Origin: Hungatella sp. UBA3402
Lineage (GTDB): Bacteria > Bacillota > Clostridia > Lachnospirales > Lachnospiraceae
Assembly: GCA_002358555.1 (NCBI GenBank)
Contig: DEPC01000047.1
Coordinates: forward strand, 1 to 15,008
DNA: 15,008 bases
Reading direction: 5' to 3'
How positions within the stretch are numbered: the first letter of the stretch is position 1; each line of letters begins with the position of its first letter. Made by a program: the position numbers and the translations under genes. Of this stretch, positions 7,065-13,740 are shown in pieces. The notes beneath the pieces were generated by a model. That model was not told where the DNA came from, did not search any database, and was given only the letters and a program-made list of their open reading frames with translations.

Positions 7065-8474
7065 ATGAATACTAGAATTGAGACTGATTCCATTGGAAGC
7101 TTGGAAGTTCCTATCAAGGCATATTATGGGGTACAAACCTTGCGTGCAAAACATAATTTCAATATCACCAAACGCCCTCTGCATCCGATATTTATTGACA
7201 ATCTTGCCAGAATCAAGAAGGCTGCTGCCATGACAAATATGGCAGCTAATGTGCTAGATGAAGGGATTGGAAAGGCTATCCTACAAGCTTGTGACGAGAT
7301 TATTTCTGGAAAATTACATAATCAGTTTATTGTTGATGCAATCCAGGGAGGAGCTGGAACCTCTGCCAATATGAATGCGAATGAGGTTATTGCTAATCGT
7401 GCGATTGAAATTCTTGGAGGGGAAAAGGGAGATTATTCCATCGTGCACCCTAATGACCATGTTAATATGGCTCAGTCCACCAATGATGTGATTCCAAGTG
7501 CTGGAAAATTGACAATCCGTCAACTGCTTCCGAACTTGACTGATGAGCTAAAACGACTTCGTAGGGCATTAAATAAAAAAGCGGTTGAATTTGATGATGT
7601 CGTAAAAATCGGAAGAACACAGCTTCAAGATGCAGTTCCCATTCGTCTGGGACAGTCTTTTGAAGCTTATGCTGCTGTTGTAGGGAGAGATATCCAGAGA
7701 ATTGAAGACCTAGACGAAGATTTGCGGATGCTCAATATTGGAGCTACTGCAGTAGGAACTGCTATCAATGTAAATCCAGTATATCTATTTCATATTATAA
7801 AGAATGTAAATTTAGTATGCGATACGGATTGCTATCAAGCTGAAGATTTGTTTGATGCAACCCAAAATTTAGATGGATTTGTACATATTTCCTCTGTATT
7901 AAAAACCTGTGCTGTCAGCTTATCCAAAATCTGTAATGACTTACGCCTTTTATCCAGTGGACCTAAGACAGGGCTTGGGGAAATCAATCTGCCTCCTAAA
8001 CAAAATGGATCCTCTATTATGCCAGGAAAAATCAATCCTGTCATTCCTGAAGTTGTGAGCCAAGTTGCCTTTAATGTGATTGGCAATGATGTCACAGTCA
8101 CCTTAGCAGCAGAAGCAGGGCAGTTAGAGTTAAATGCTTTTGAGCCAGTTATTTTCTATAATATTTTTGAATCGATTGACACCTTGACTGGTGCTGTACA
8201 GACACTTACTGACAACTGTATCAAGGATATTACCGTCAATCGCGACCGCTGCGAGCAACTTGTAGAATCCAGCGTAGCGATTGCCACAGCTCTTTGTCCT
8301 TATATTGGATATAAAAAATCTGCTGATATTGCGAAGCAATCTTTGGAGTCTGGAGTTTCTGTCCGCGATTTGGTATTGCAGCAGAAGTTAATGACTCCGC
8401 AGCAGTTGGAGCAGTGTTTGAATTTAAAAGCTATGACTCTGCCAGGACATATTGCAGAGTATCGGAAGATGTAG
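7065..8474 (+). CDS. aspA: Aspartate ammonia-lyase
   Basis: A 469-residue class II fumarase/aspartase superfamily enzyme, which reversibly deaminates L-aspartate to fumarate and ammonia in the cytoplasm as a homotetramer. The N-terminus reads MNTRIETDSIGSLEVPIKAY, followed by QGGAGTSANMNANEV (about 94-108) and the flexible catalytic loop GSSIMPGKIN at 315-324, whose second Ser is the general base. Aspartase rather than fumarase is supported by GRTQLQDAVP near 183-192 (fumarases have His after GRT) and by NDVTVTLAAEAGQLELNAFEP after the loop. Length is normal and the protein looks intact. It stands alone between spoVT (divergent) and a structured RNA. Fumarate made here could be an anaerobic electron acceptor, though the reductase in this window does not look like a fumarate reductase. 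Confidence 0.93.
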   Translation: MNTRIETDSIGSLEVPIKAYYGVQTLRAKHNFNITKRPLHPIFIDNLARIKKAAAMTNMAANVLDEGIGKAILQACDEIISGKLHNQFIVDAIQGGAGTSANMNANEVIANRAIEILGGEKGDYSIVHPNDHVNMAQSTNDVIPSAGKLTIRQLLPNLTDELKRLRRALNKKAVEFDDVVKIGRTQLQDAVPIRLGQSFEAYAAVVGRDIQRIEDLDEDLRMLNIGATAVGTAINVNPVYLFHIIKNVNLVCDTDCYQAEDLFDATQNLDGFVHISSVLKTCAVSLSKICNDLRLLSSGPKTGLGEINLPPKQNGSSIMPGKINPVIPEVVSQVAFNVIGNDVTVTLAAEAGQLELNAFEPVIFYNIFESIDTLTGAVQTLTDNCIKDITVNRDRCEQLVESSVAIATALCPYIGYKKSADIAKQSLESGVSVRDLVLQQKLMTPQQLEQCLNLKAMTLPGHIAEYRKM

Positions 8475-8507
8475 GGGTATGGGTAGATGGTAGTCTTTGA
8501 TACATAA

Positions 8508-8530
8508 TTTAACTTGTTGTGGTAGTTAAA
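8508..8530 (+). terminator. Small AT-rich hairpin after aspA
   Basis: TTTAACT at 8508-8514 pairs perfectly with AGTTAAA at 8524-8530 around a nine-base loop, followed by ATTTGT. The stem is AT-rich, so it would be a weak terminator; it also marks the boundary before the structured RNA. Confidence 0.3.
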
Positions 8531-8552
8531 ATTTGTAGGCAAAAGTAACGCA

Positions 8553-8753
8553 CAGAAGAGGGTTGCTCCCTGTCCTGCATCTACAGGAGCCTTAGTAACT
8601 CTTAGTTCGCACAACTCTGTGTTAGGAGCAAAAATCAAAAATCCCTATTGTCCGAGCTCAGCGAGTTTAGGGCTTTTGGGGCTGCTTTTAACAGAGTTGG
8701 GGGACCTCGTGTTACTGGCTCCGAAGTCGCAGGGCTGTAGGATATCTGGTCTG
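8553..8753 (+). ncRNA. Structured non-coding RNA, 6S RNA-like
   Basis: This 200-base stretch is clearly more GC-rich than its flanks, has no good reading frame, and folds into one long rod. Pairs from outside in are: CAGA 8553-8556 with TCTG 8750-8753; CCTGC 8574-8578 with GCAGG 8729-8733; GGAGCC 8586-8591 with GGCTCC 8717-8722; AGTAAC 8594-8599 with GTTACT 8711-8716; an open central bubble of 12 (8600-8611) and 11 (8700-8710) bases; CAACTCTGT 8612-8620 with ACAGAGTTG 8691-8699; and CCCTA 8643-8647 with TAGGG 8668-8672 near the tip. A rod of about 200 nt with a large central bubble is the shape of 6S RNA, which traps RNA polymerase by mimicking an open promoter. The plus strand is favoured by a downstream hairpin that uses a U-G pair, but the orientation is not settled and I found no clear promoter. 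Confidence 0.5.
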
Positions 8754-8780
8754 CTGCTGATAGTCGGCAGTTCTAAGTTT
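8754..8780 (+). terminator. Terminator of the structured RNA
   Basis: CTGCTGA at 8754-8760 pairs with TCGGCAG at 8764-8770 (one U-G pair) across a three-base loop, followed by TTCTAAGTTT. The U-G pair exists only in plus-strand RNA. The T tract is interrupted. Confidence 0.45.
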
Positions 8781-8814
8781 CGATAGCTGTTATAGTTGTT
8801 GGCTTAGTACAATA

Positions 8815-8846
8815 ATGATAGTTAGCAAGACCTTATTATCTATCAT
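8815..8846 (-). terminator. Hairpin downstream of the GH32 gene
   Basis: ATGATAG at 8815-8821 is perfectly complementary to CTATCAT at 8840-8846 across an 18-base loop, ten bases past the GH32 stop. On the minus strand it is followed by TATTGTAC, so it is a weak terminator at best. Confidence 0.3.
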
Positions 8847-8855
8847 AGCCATGTT

Positions 8856-10373
8856 TTATGCCTGTTCAAAATGAAAAAGTGCAGGTTCTTTTATGTTATA
8901 TTTCACAATATCCATAATAATAGTTTCATCTGCAAAGAAACTGATGCTATCAGCTATTAAATCAGTTTGAATAGTAATAGTCATTACATATTCTCCATCA
9001 TTGATAAATACTTCTGCACTGAATCGGTCCAGAATAAGTCTTAACTTTAATCTTCCTTCCTGACAGTTTACTTGGCAGCGGCGTTGGTGAGCAGCAGCAA
9101 TACAAGAGCCAGAAAATGTTCTATCAATGGTTACTTCAGATTCATAAGGGCGGAAGGTAACTGATGTATGGTAGCGATTATCCTTGGCAAATTGTATTTC
9201 AAATTTTCGGTATATAATTTCTTTATCTTTAGGTTTTATATTCAGTTCCATATCAAGAATTCTTCCTTTTATTCCTTCTAAGGAGAGAACTCCATTTACT
9301 ATGATTTCGTGGTATTCTATCTTGTTATCCCAATATTGTTCTAATTCTCGGACTGGCTTCTGGTACAGTCGGCCATTTTTAATAGAAAGCTCTCTTGGAA
9401 GAGTCATCTGTCCAAACCAGGGTGTATCTTTGGAATGCAGTTTAGAAGTATACCAGTTCTGCATCCATGCAATCATAATTCTTCTGCCATCTGGAGTGAG
9501 GATTGTCTGAGAGGCATAAAAATCAATCCCATAGTCAACAGATTGGTTGCTCTCTTCTGTCCATTCTCCTGTGTCAATATTCTCCTGCCCTATAAAGCAT
9601 ATGGTTTGATGTCCATTTGTATATTCCAGATTCTGAGGAATAATATCAGGAGGACTTACGAGAATCACCTGTTTTCCATCTAGTTCAAAGTAATCTGGAC
9701 ATTCCCACATACTGCCAAATTTGCTGTTGCTGACTGCAAGAATTTTTTCAAAAGACCAGTGGATGCAATCTTCACTTTTGAAGACTAGAATCTGTCCGTC
9801 TTGTTTTTCTTGTGTGCAGTTGCCCACTACACAGTGGAATACACCTTTATCATCTCTCCAAAGCTTTGGGTCACGAAAATCAAATTGGCTGCTGCCCTGT
9901 GGCAGACTTGTCTCTGTCAAAACAGGGTTTCCTGGATATTTTTCATAATTGATTCCATTGCCTATGGCTATGCATTGAGTCTGAATTTCTCGCTTACTAT
10001 TTTGTGAATGGGAATCCTTTACTACTCCGGTATACATTAAAAGATGATAGTGGTCGTCTAATTCTATAGCGCTACCAGAAAAACACCCGTCTTTGTCATA
10101 GGGGAAATCAGGGGCAAGGGCTATAGGAAGATGTTTCCAACAAAGTAGGTCTTTACTGATGGCATGTCCCCAATGCATAGGCCCCCAGTGAGAATCATAT
10201 GGATGATATTGATAAAATAAATGGTATTTTCCTTGATAAAAAGAAAAGCCATTTGGGTCATTCATCCATCCTACACGGGCAGAGAGATGAAAAGCTGGAC
10301 GTGGTTCTCCGGCAATGGTGTGCTCCATGGTTTCTTCGTATTTTCTTGCATCGCTCAGAATTTGACTTATCAA
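8856..10373 (-). CDS. scrB: GH32 sucrose-6-phosphate hydrolase / beta-fructofuranosidase
   Basis: A 505-residue glycoside hydrolase family 32 enzyme without a signal peptide, so cytoplasmic. The five-bladed propeller carries the catalytic motifs WMNDPNG at 36-42 (nucleophile Asp39), FRDPK at 166-170 (transition-state Asp168) and WECPD at 223-227 (acid/base Glu224). The C-terminal beta-sandwich ends with DRFSAEVFINDGE, typical of the family. It would cleave the fructosyl bond of sucrose-6-phosphate, or sucrose or short fructans, releasing fructose. The start is a TTG at 10373-10371, chosen because AGGAGG (10382-10387) lies eight bases upstream; the next ATG is 16 codons in. No sugar transporter is adjacent, so the exact substrate, and hence the scrB name, is inferred from family membership. 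Confidence 0.9.
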   Translation of the reverse strand: MISQILSDARKYEETMEHTIAGEPRPAFHLSARVGWMNDPNGFSFYQGKYHLFYQYHPYDSHWGPMHWGHAISKDLLCWKHLPIALAPDFPYDKDGCFSGSAIELDDHYHLLMYTGVVKDSHSQNSKREIQTQCIAIGNGINYEKYPGNPVLTETSLPQGSSQFDFRDPKLWRDDKGVFHCVVGNCTQEKQDGQILVFKSEDCIHWSFEKILAVSNSKFGSMWECPDYFELDGKQVILVSPPDIIPQNLEYTNGHQTICFIGQENIDTGEWTEESNQSVDYGIDFYASQTILTPDGRRIMIAWMQNWYTSKLHSKDTPWFGQMTLPRELSIKNGRLYQKPVRELEQYWDNKIEYHEIIVNGVLSLEGIKGRILDMELNIKPKDKEIIYRKFEIQFAKDNRYHTSVTFRPYESEVTIDRTFSGSCIAAAHQRRCQVNCQEGRLKLRLILDRFSAEVFINDGEYVMTITIQTDLIADSISFFADETIIMDIVKYNIKEPALFHFEQA

Positions 10374-10410
10374 TTTTGGTTCCTCCTATTGTGAACGATA
10401 TATTATCTAA

Positions 10411-10439
10411 ATAATGAAATTGTAACCACATTTTTTCAA
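10411..10439 (-). promoter_or_regulatory. GH32 promoter with cre-like site
   Basis: On the minus strand TTGAAA (10434-10439) and CATTAT (10411-10416) are 17 bases apart. Bases 10414-10428 on the plus strand (ATGAAATTGTAACCA) match the CcpA cre pattern WTGNAANCGNWNNCW except at the central C, which is T. Overlap with the promoter would suit catabolite repression, but the changed base is one of the best conserved. Confidence 0.4.
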
Positions 10440-10537
10440 AGTCATTTTAGATCAATAGTGGTCTTTCTAGAAATACTTTCTATTTATTTTTAGAGAAAAT
10501 TTTAACAGATTTACAGAAATTTTGCAACTTCTAGAGG

Positions 10538-10693
10538 GTTTGAATTTTCCTATTTTTTCCTGTCCGCTTTCTGCAAAGTCGCATAAATACGAAACAAAGA
10601 GGGAGTTGTCAGTTGTGATTGTCGCTTTTGTGGAAAATACTGATTTTATGCGGGTTTCAGAGGTGAAAATTTCAAAAATGGGGAAGCTCAAAC
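10538..10693. mobile_element. MITE-like palindromic element with target duplication
   Basis: A 156-bp element begins GTTTGAATTTTCC and ends GGGAAGCTCAAAC; the terminal inverted repeats match at 16 of 20 positions. It is flanked exactly by TAGAGG on both sides (10532-10537 and 10694-10699), as expected of a 6-bp target-site duplication. Internally CGCATAAA pairs with TTTATGCG, so the whole element can fold as one long imperfect hairpin. No transposase is encoded; the 66- and 74-codon frames on either strand are by-products. It lies between the GH32 gene and a secreted-protein gene. Confidence 0.65.
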
Positions 10694-10711
10694 TAGAGGG
10701 GGAAGATAAGG

Positions 10712-10804
10712 TTAGAATTTAAAATAAATTGTGAGAGAAACAACATAAAAAAGAATCAGGCGAGCCGGACTCGCACGCCGAAGTGCGGCAGCGGCAGCAG
10801 CCAT
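10712..10804 (-). CDS. Possible 30-residue hydrophobic peptide in GC-rich patch
   Basis: A minus-strand ATG at 10804, preceded by AAGGAAA, opens a 30-residue frame: M, six Ala, then LRRASPARLILFYVVSLTI and a short tail to TAA at 10712. The middle is one hydrophobic segment after a basic patch, as in small membrane peptides. Its first half lies in a very GC-rich stretch (10758-10802) that can also form alternative hairpins: GCGAG 10760-10764 with CTCGC 10770-10774, or CGCAC 10772-10776 with GTGCG 10783-10787. The Ala codons may only reflect this repeat. The spacing of the ribosome site is short. It may be a dispersed repeat rather than a gene. Confidence 0.25.
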   Translation of the reverse strand: MAAAAAALRRASPARLILFYVVSLTIYFKF

Positions 10805-10882
10805 TTTCCTTATGTGTGTAGTGCGCATCTCACTGAAGGTTTTTGCTTTATAGGACGCAATTTCTTATAAAGTAAAAAGTTA

Positions 10883-10917
10883 CTGGAAAGTAACATAGTT
10901 AAATAGTTACTTTCCAG
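10883..10917 (-). terminator. Intrinsic terminator of the CAP-domain gene
   Basis: CTGGAAAGTAAC (10883-10894) and GTTACTTTCCAG (10906-10917) form a perfect 12-bp stem with an 11-base loop; on the minus strand it is followed by TAACTTTTTACTTTAT. A competing smaller hairpin, GTTAC 10879-10883 with GTAAC 10890-10894, overlaps it. A further 7-bp stem (10846-10852 with 10866-10872) lies beyond. Apart from these hairpins nothing was seen in 10805-10980. Confidence 0.75.
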
Positions 10918-10980
10918 CAGCAATAGGTTTTATATATCATTTAGGAAAATTTTTTAGGAGAGGAATGACAAAAGAGAATA

Positions 10981-11934
10981 TCAATATGTAAATAACTGAA
11001 CCCAATAGGTGACACCATTAGAATTTTGATAATAGGCAACACCGATTTTAGTATAGCTTGCATTGAGGATATTGGCACGATGTCCTTGACTGTTCATCCA
11101 ACCATTCATTACTTCGGCAGGGGTTTTTTGCCCATAAGCAATATTTTCACCGCTTCCCCAATAACTGATTCCACTCTGGTCCAGAACAGTATTATAGTAA
11201 GTTCCATCAGGTCTGGTATGGGAGAAATTACTGGTAATTTCTTGAGCACGGATCGCAGCGGCAGCAGATACATCAGTAGCTTCCGTTACAGCAGAGAGCC
11301 CAGCTTTGGAACGCTCATCATTAACAAGGTCAATAACTTGTTGGGCATAAGAGCGATTTTGGTCAGTTGAAGGTGGTGTGGGTTTTTGGGTGTCAGGCTT
11401 CTGAGTATCCGGTTTTTGAGTATCAGGATTTTGGGTATCCGGCTTTTGAATGTCAGGATTTTGAATATCTGGTTTCTGAGTATCTGGTGATGGAAGATTC
11501 GGTCTTAAGATATCTACACAGTCGGAGGAATCAGAACCACCAGATATACTAGGAAAGTCGGAGGAATCTGGAAGATTTGGGACTATTTGGTTATTGGAAT
11601 TTCCTTGACAATTAGGTACAAGAGGATTTTCTAATGTTCCTGGAAGAGTTGAGGAATTATTCCAGCTATTTTGGCAATTAGAGCTAGAATTTCCAGAAGT
11701 TATCATTTGCAGGACATCATTGATAGAACAATTATTTCCAGAAAATAAATTTCCTGCATTTTGGTTTCCTGTATAGGCACTATTATTTCCAAAATAATTT
11801 TTGTTTCCTGTAGAGTCTCCACATACAGAATTACCGCTTATTACATAGGTTCTTACTGCTGCCTGGGAGGCCATCGTTGATGTTGCGGTCATTGCTGCTG
11901 CAGCCATAGCAGTATATAAGGTAAGTCGTTTCAT
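10981..11934 (-). CDS. Secreted CAP/SCP-domain (YkwD-like) protein with pentapeptide-repeat linker
   Basis: A 317-residue exported protein. Residues 1-26 are a Sec signal peptide (MKRLTLYTAM, then an Ala-rich core ending ASQAA). Residues 27-145 are rich in Asn, Ser and Gly with scattered Cys. Residues 151-185 are seven pentapeptides of the type D-T/I-Q-K/N-P, a stiff wall-spanning linker. Residues 196-317 are a bacterial CAP domain: YAQQVIDLVNDERSKAGL, NFSHTRPDG (His239), SGENIAYG (Glu263), NSQGHRANILN (His285) and the closing YWVQLFTY. The His/Glu residues form the usual CAP cavity. Bacterial CAP proteins of this class occur in spore coats and on cell surfaces; their activity is poorly known. 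AGGAGG at 11940-11945 supports the start. It is a single gene ending in a strong terminator. Confidence 0.9.
   Translation of the reverse strand: MKRLTLYTAMAAAAMTATSTMASQAAVRTYVISGNSVCGDSTGNKNYFGNNSAYTGNQNAGNLFSGNNCSINDVLQMITSGNSSSNCQNSWNNSSTLPGTLENPLVPNCQGNSNNQIVPNLPDSSDFPSISGGSDSSDCVDILRPNLPSPDTQKPDIQNPDIQKPDTQNPDTQKPDTQKPDTQKPTPPSTDQNRSYAQQVIDLVNDERSKAGLSAVTEATDVSAAAAIRAQEITSNFSHTRPDGTYYNTVLDQSGISYWGSGENIAYGQKTPAEVMNGWMNSQGHRANILNASYTKIGVAYYQNSNGVTYWVQLFTY
11381..11485 (-). repeat. Seven 15-bp tandem repeats coding the linker
   Basis: Seven consecutive 15-base units, such as GGTTTTTGAGTATCA at 11411-11425, encode the D-x-Q-x-P pentapeptides of the CAP protein. Units differ at several, often synonymous, positions, so the array is old enough to have drifted. 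Copy-number change by slippage would keep the frame. Confidence 0.85.
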
Positions 11935-11949
11935 AGTATCCTCCTATCT

Positions 11950-11991
11950 GTTACATTTTTTTTACATTTTTGTTACAAAACAATAGTAACA
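11950..11991 (-). promoter_or_regulatory. GTTAC-motif cluster upstream of the CAP gene
   Basis: TGTTAC (11971-11976) and GTAACA (11986-11991) form a dyad, with another GTTAC at 11950-11954 and TTTAC at 11961-11965, all just upstream of the ribosome site. The same pentamer recurs in the gene's terminator. It could be an operator or a leader hairpin; I could not place a convincing -35/-10 pair. Confidence 0.3.
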
Positions 11992-12090
11992 TACAGAAGT
12001 TGGGAATTCTATAGGGAATGGTTGGGGGTTTTGGCTTAGCTTTCCACTTTTGGAACTTAAATGTTCAAAGATATATACCAAAAGTATTGA

Positions 12091-12137
12091 TTGACAGGGA
12101 AAATCTAACCTATTATACTAAATTTATCAATAAATTA
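12091..12137 (+). promoter_or_regulatory. Strong promoter with operator-like dyad
   Basis: TTGACA (12091-12096) and TATACT (12114-12119) are exactly 17 bases apart. Just behind, AATTTAT (12122-12128) and ATAAATT (12131-12137) form a perfect 7-bp dyad over the expected start site, suggesting a repressor site. Another inverted repeat, ACTTTTGG 12046-12053 with CCAAAAGT 12078-12085, lies upstream of the -35. GGGGGA at 12151-12156 is the ribosome site. Confidence 0.75.
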
Positions 12138-12163
12138 TTGGGGGTAAAAGGGGGATATACATA

Positions 12164-13570
12164 ATGGCAGGGGCAATCAATGATGCTCTGGTTCAACAGT
12201 TCCGAGAATGGGTGCTGACTCAAACCAGTCCGAAATACAATCTATTTGTAAATAAAAAAGATGAAAATGTAATTGTGCTCGAAACCAAGTACTGTCGTGG
12301 AGAAGTGACATTTTTTCCTATGGACATTATTCAACTCAGTGTATTAAACCTTGAGACAAACCATCATGATTTTTATCTGCATTTCCAGATGCATACCTTA
12401 GGGCATGCAATGAAACTGTTTGAAGAGATGATGGAGACTGTGCAGGAATTAACAGTTGAATCTCCTACGCGAATTTTACTATGCTGTACCAGTGGTCTTA
12501 CTACTGGATTTTTTGCAGAAAAATTAAATGAATCGGCAAAGCTTTTATCGTTAAATTATGAATTTTCTGCTGTGTCTTATGGAAAGTTGTATCATGCGGC
12601 CTGTGAATATGATATCATCCTTTTAGCCCCACAGATTTTTTATATCTATGAGACAGCTCAGAAGATTCTTCCAGATAAAAGGATATATAAAATACCACCC
12701 AAAGTATTTGCTACTTATGATGTGCGTGCGGTATTTAGTGATTTAGAACCATTGCTGCATCCTTCTACAGCAGCCAATAAAAGTTATGTAAGACAATTAC
12801 CCTTAAAACAGCAAATCAAAGCACATGGCAAAATTTTGGCCATTGCTTTAATCCCAGAAGAACAGCATTTCTTTTTTACTTCTAGAATTTACAATGACCA
12901 CAATGATGTTATCTATGATGAAGTTAGTATCAAACCCAGGATTTGTCTGGAGGATATCTATGACCTCTGCGACATGGCCTTTGCTATTTATCCAGATATC
13001 CAGATTACAGGGCTATCCATGCCAGGAATTGTTGATGATGGGAGAATCACCTTGCTGACTCAGGGGTTTGACGAAAGCAATGTGCTAGAATCTTTATCCA
13101 AAAAATATTCTCGTAAATTTGTCTTAAGCAATGATGCCAACTGTATTGCTGTAGGATATTATGCATCTCAAGATGAGTATAAATCGCTCTCATTTTTGTT
13201 TAAGCCGCATATCAGTTCAAAAGGTGGGGTTGGGAGTATCCACAATGGGCAGTTGATTGAAGGATATAAGCATGTAGCTGGAGAAATCCAATATATGCCC
13301 ATGAATATTGATGATAGTCACTATCCGATGTGGATGACTCCAGAAGAAACTTTATCTTGGGTCGCCCGCATTAGCTCTTCTATTATTAGCCTTCTTGGGC
13401 CAGACTTAATTCTGCTGTTTTGTCGTCTGATTGCTCATACAGATGATGTGATACAGGAAATCGGAAAATATATTCCTGCAAGGTATCTTCCAGAAGTGGT
13501 ACAGATTGACAGCGTGAAAGATTATATGTTGTTTGGGCAAATGGTTCTTTGTACAGAAGAATTAGAATAG
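12164..13570 (+). CDS. PTS IIB-like domain fused to degenerate ROK domain (putative sugar-sensing protein)
   Basis: A 468-residue three-part protein. Residues 1-98 form a domain I do not recognise; it has no evident helix-turn-helix. Residues 102-190 resemble a lactose/cellobiose-type PTS IIB domain: TRILLCCTSGLTTGFFAEKL puts a candidate phosphocysteine at Cys108, and YDIILLAPQIFYIYE is the usual later segment. Residues 222-468 are ROK-like: GLSMPGIVDDGRITL, SNDANCIAVG with the catalytic-type Asp324, GGVGSIHNGQLIEG and GEIQYMP. The N-terminal phosphate loop (DxGGT) is absent, the GEIGH His is Gln, and the ROK zinc Cys cluster is missing, so sugar-kinase activity is unlikely. A role as a PTS-phosphorylation or sugar sensor is inferred. 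It stands alone, with its own promoter and a terminator. Confidence 0.8.
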   Translation: MAGAINDALVQQFREWVLTQTSPKYNLFVNKKDENVIVLETKYCRGEVTFFPMDIIQLSVLNLETNHHDFYLHFQMHTLGHAMKLFEEMMETVQELTVESPTRILLCCTSGLTTGFFAEKLNESAKLLSLNYEFSAVSYGKLYHAACEYDIILLAPQIFYIYETAQKILPDKRIYKIPPKVFATYDVRAVFSDLEPLLHPSTAANKSYVRQLPLKQQIKAHGKILAIALIPEEQHFFFTSRIYNDHNDVIYDEVSIKPRICLEDIYDLCDMAFAIYPDIQITGLSMPGIVDDGRITLLTQGFDESNVLESLSKKYSRKFVLSNDANCIAVGYYASQDEYKSLSFLFKPHISSKGGVGSIHNGQLIEGYKHVAGEIQYMPMNIDDSHYPMWMTPEETLSWVARISSSIISLLGPDLILLFCRLIAHTDDVIQEIGKYIPARYLPEVVQIDSVKDYMLFGQMVLCTEELE

Positions 13571-13579
13571 AAGGATAGA

Positions 13580-13601
13580 TCTTGAATAAATTTATTCAAG
13601 A
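13580..13601. repeat. Perfect 22-bp palindrome
   Basis: TCTTGAATAAA is followed directly by its reverse complement TTTATTCAAGA, ten bases past the IIB-ROK stop. With no loop it forms a poor RNA hairpin, so it looks more like a protein-binding site or a transcript-end element. Confidence 0.6.
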
Positions 13602-13614
13602 CTTCAAATCAGAT

Positions 13615-13662
13615 TGTCAAAGAACTTCTGTTAAGCGACGGTAAAATAGAAGTTCTTTGGCA
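13615..13662 (+). terminator. Terminator after the IIB-ROK gene
   Basis: Bases 13615-13629 (TGTCAAAGAACTTCT) pair with 13648-13662 (AGAAGTTCTTTGGCA) over 15 positions including one U-G pair valid on the plus strand; an 18-base loop separates them. TTATCCTTTAT follows. It may also stop the convergent TM1266-type gene. The rest of 13663-13740 shows nothing. Confidence 0.7.
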
Positions 13663-13740
13663 GTTATCCTTTATCATATCAGATAAATGAAGTATTTATT
13701 CAAATTTATAGTTTGCAATATAGTTTTACAAAATTTTCTT

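Noticed and set aside
7065..8474. Class II fumarase instead of aspartase
   Set aside because: GRTQLQDAVP and the sequence after the catalytic loop follow aspartase, not fumarase, signatures.
10467..10722. Opposing 74- and 66-codon ORFs
   Set aside because: Both are mostly within the palindromic MITE and are better explained by its sequence.
11381..11485. CRISPR-like repeats
   Set aside because: Units are 15 bp without spacers and encode an in-frame protein linker.
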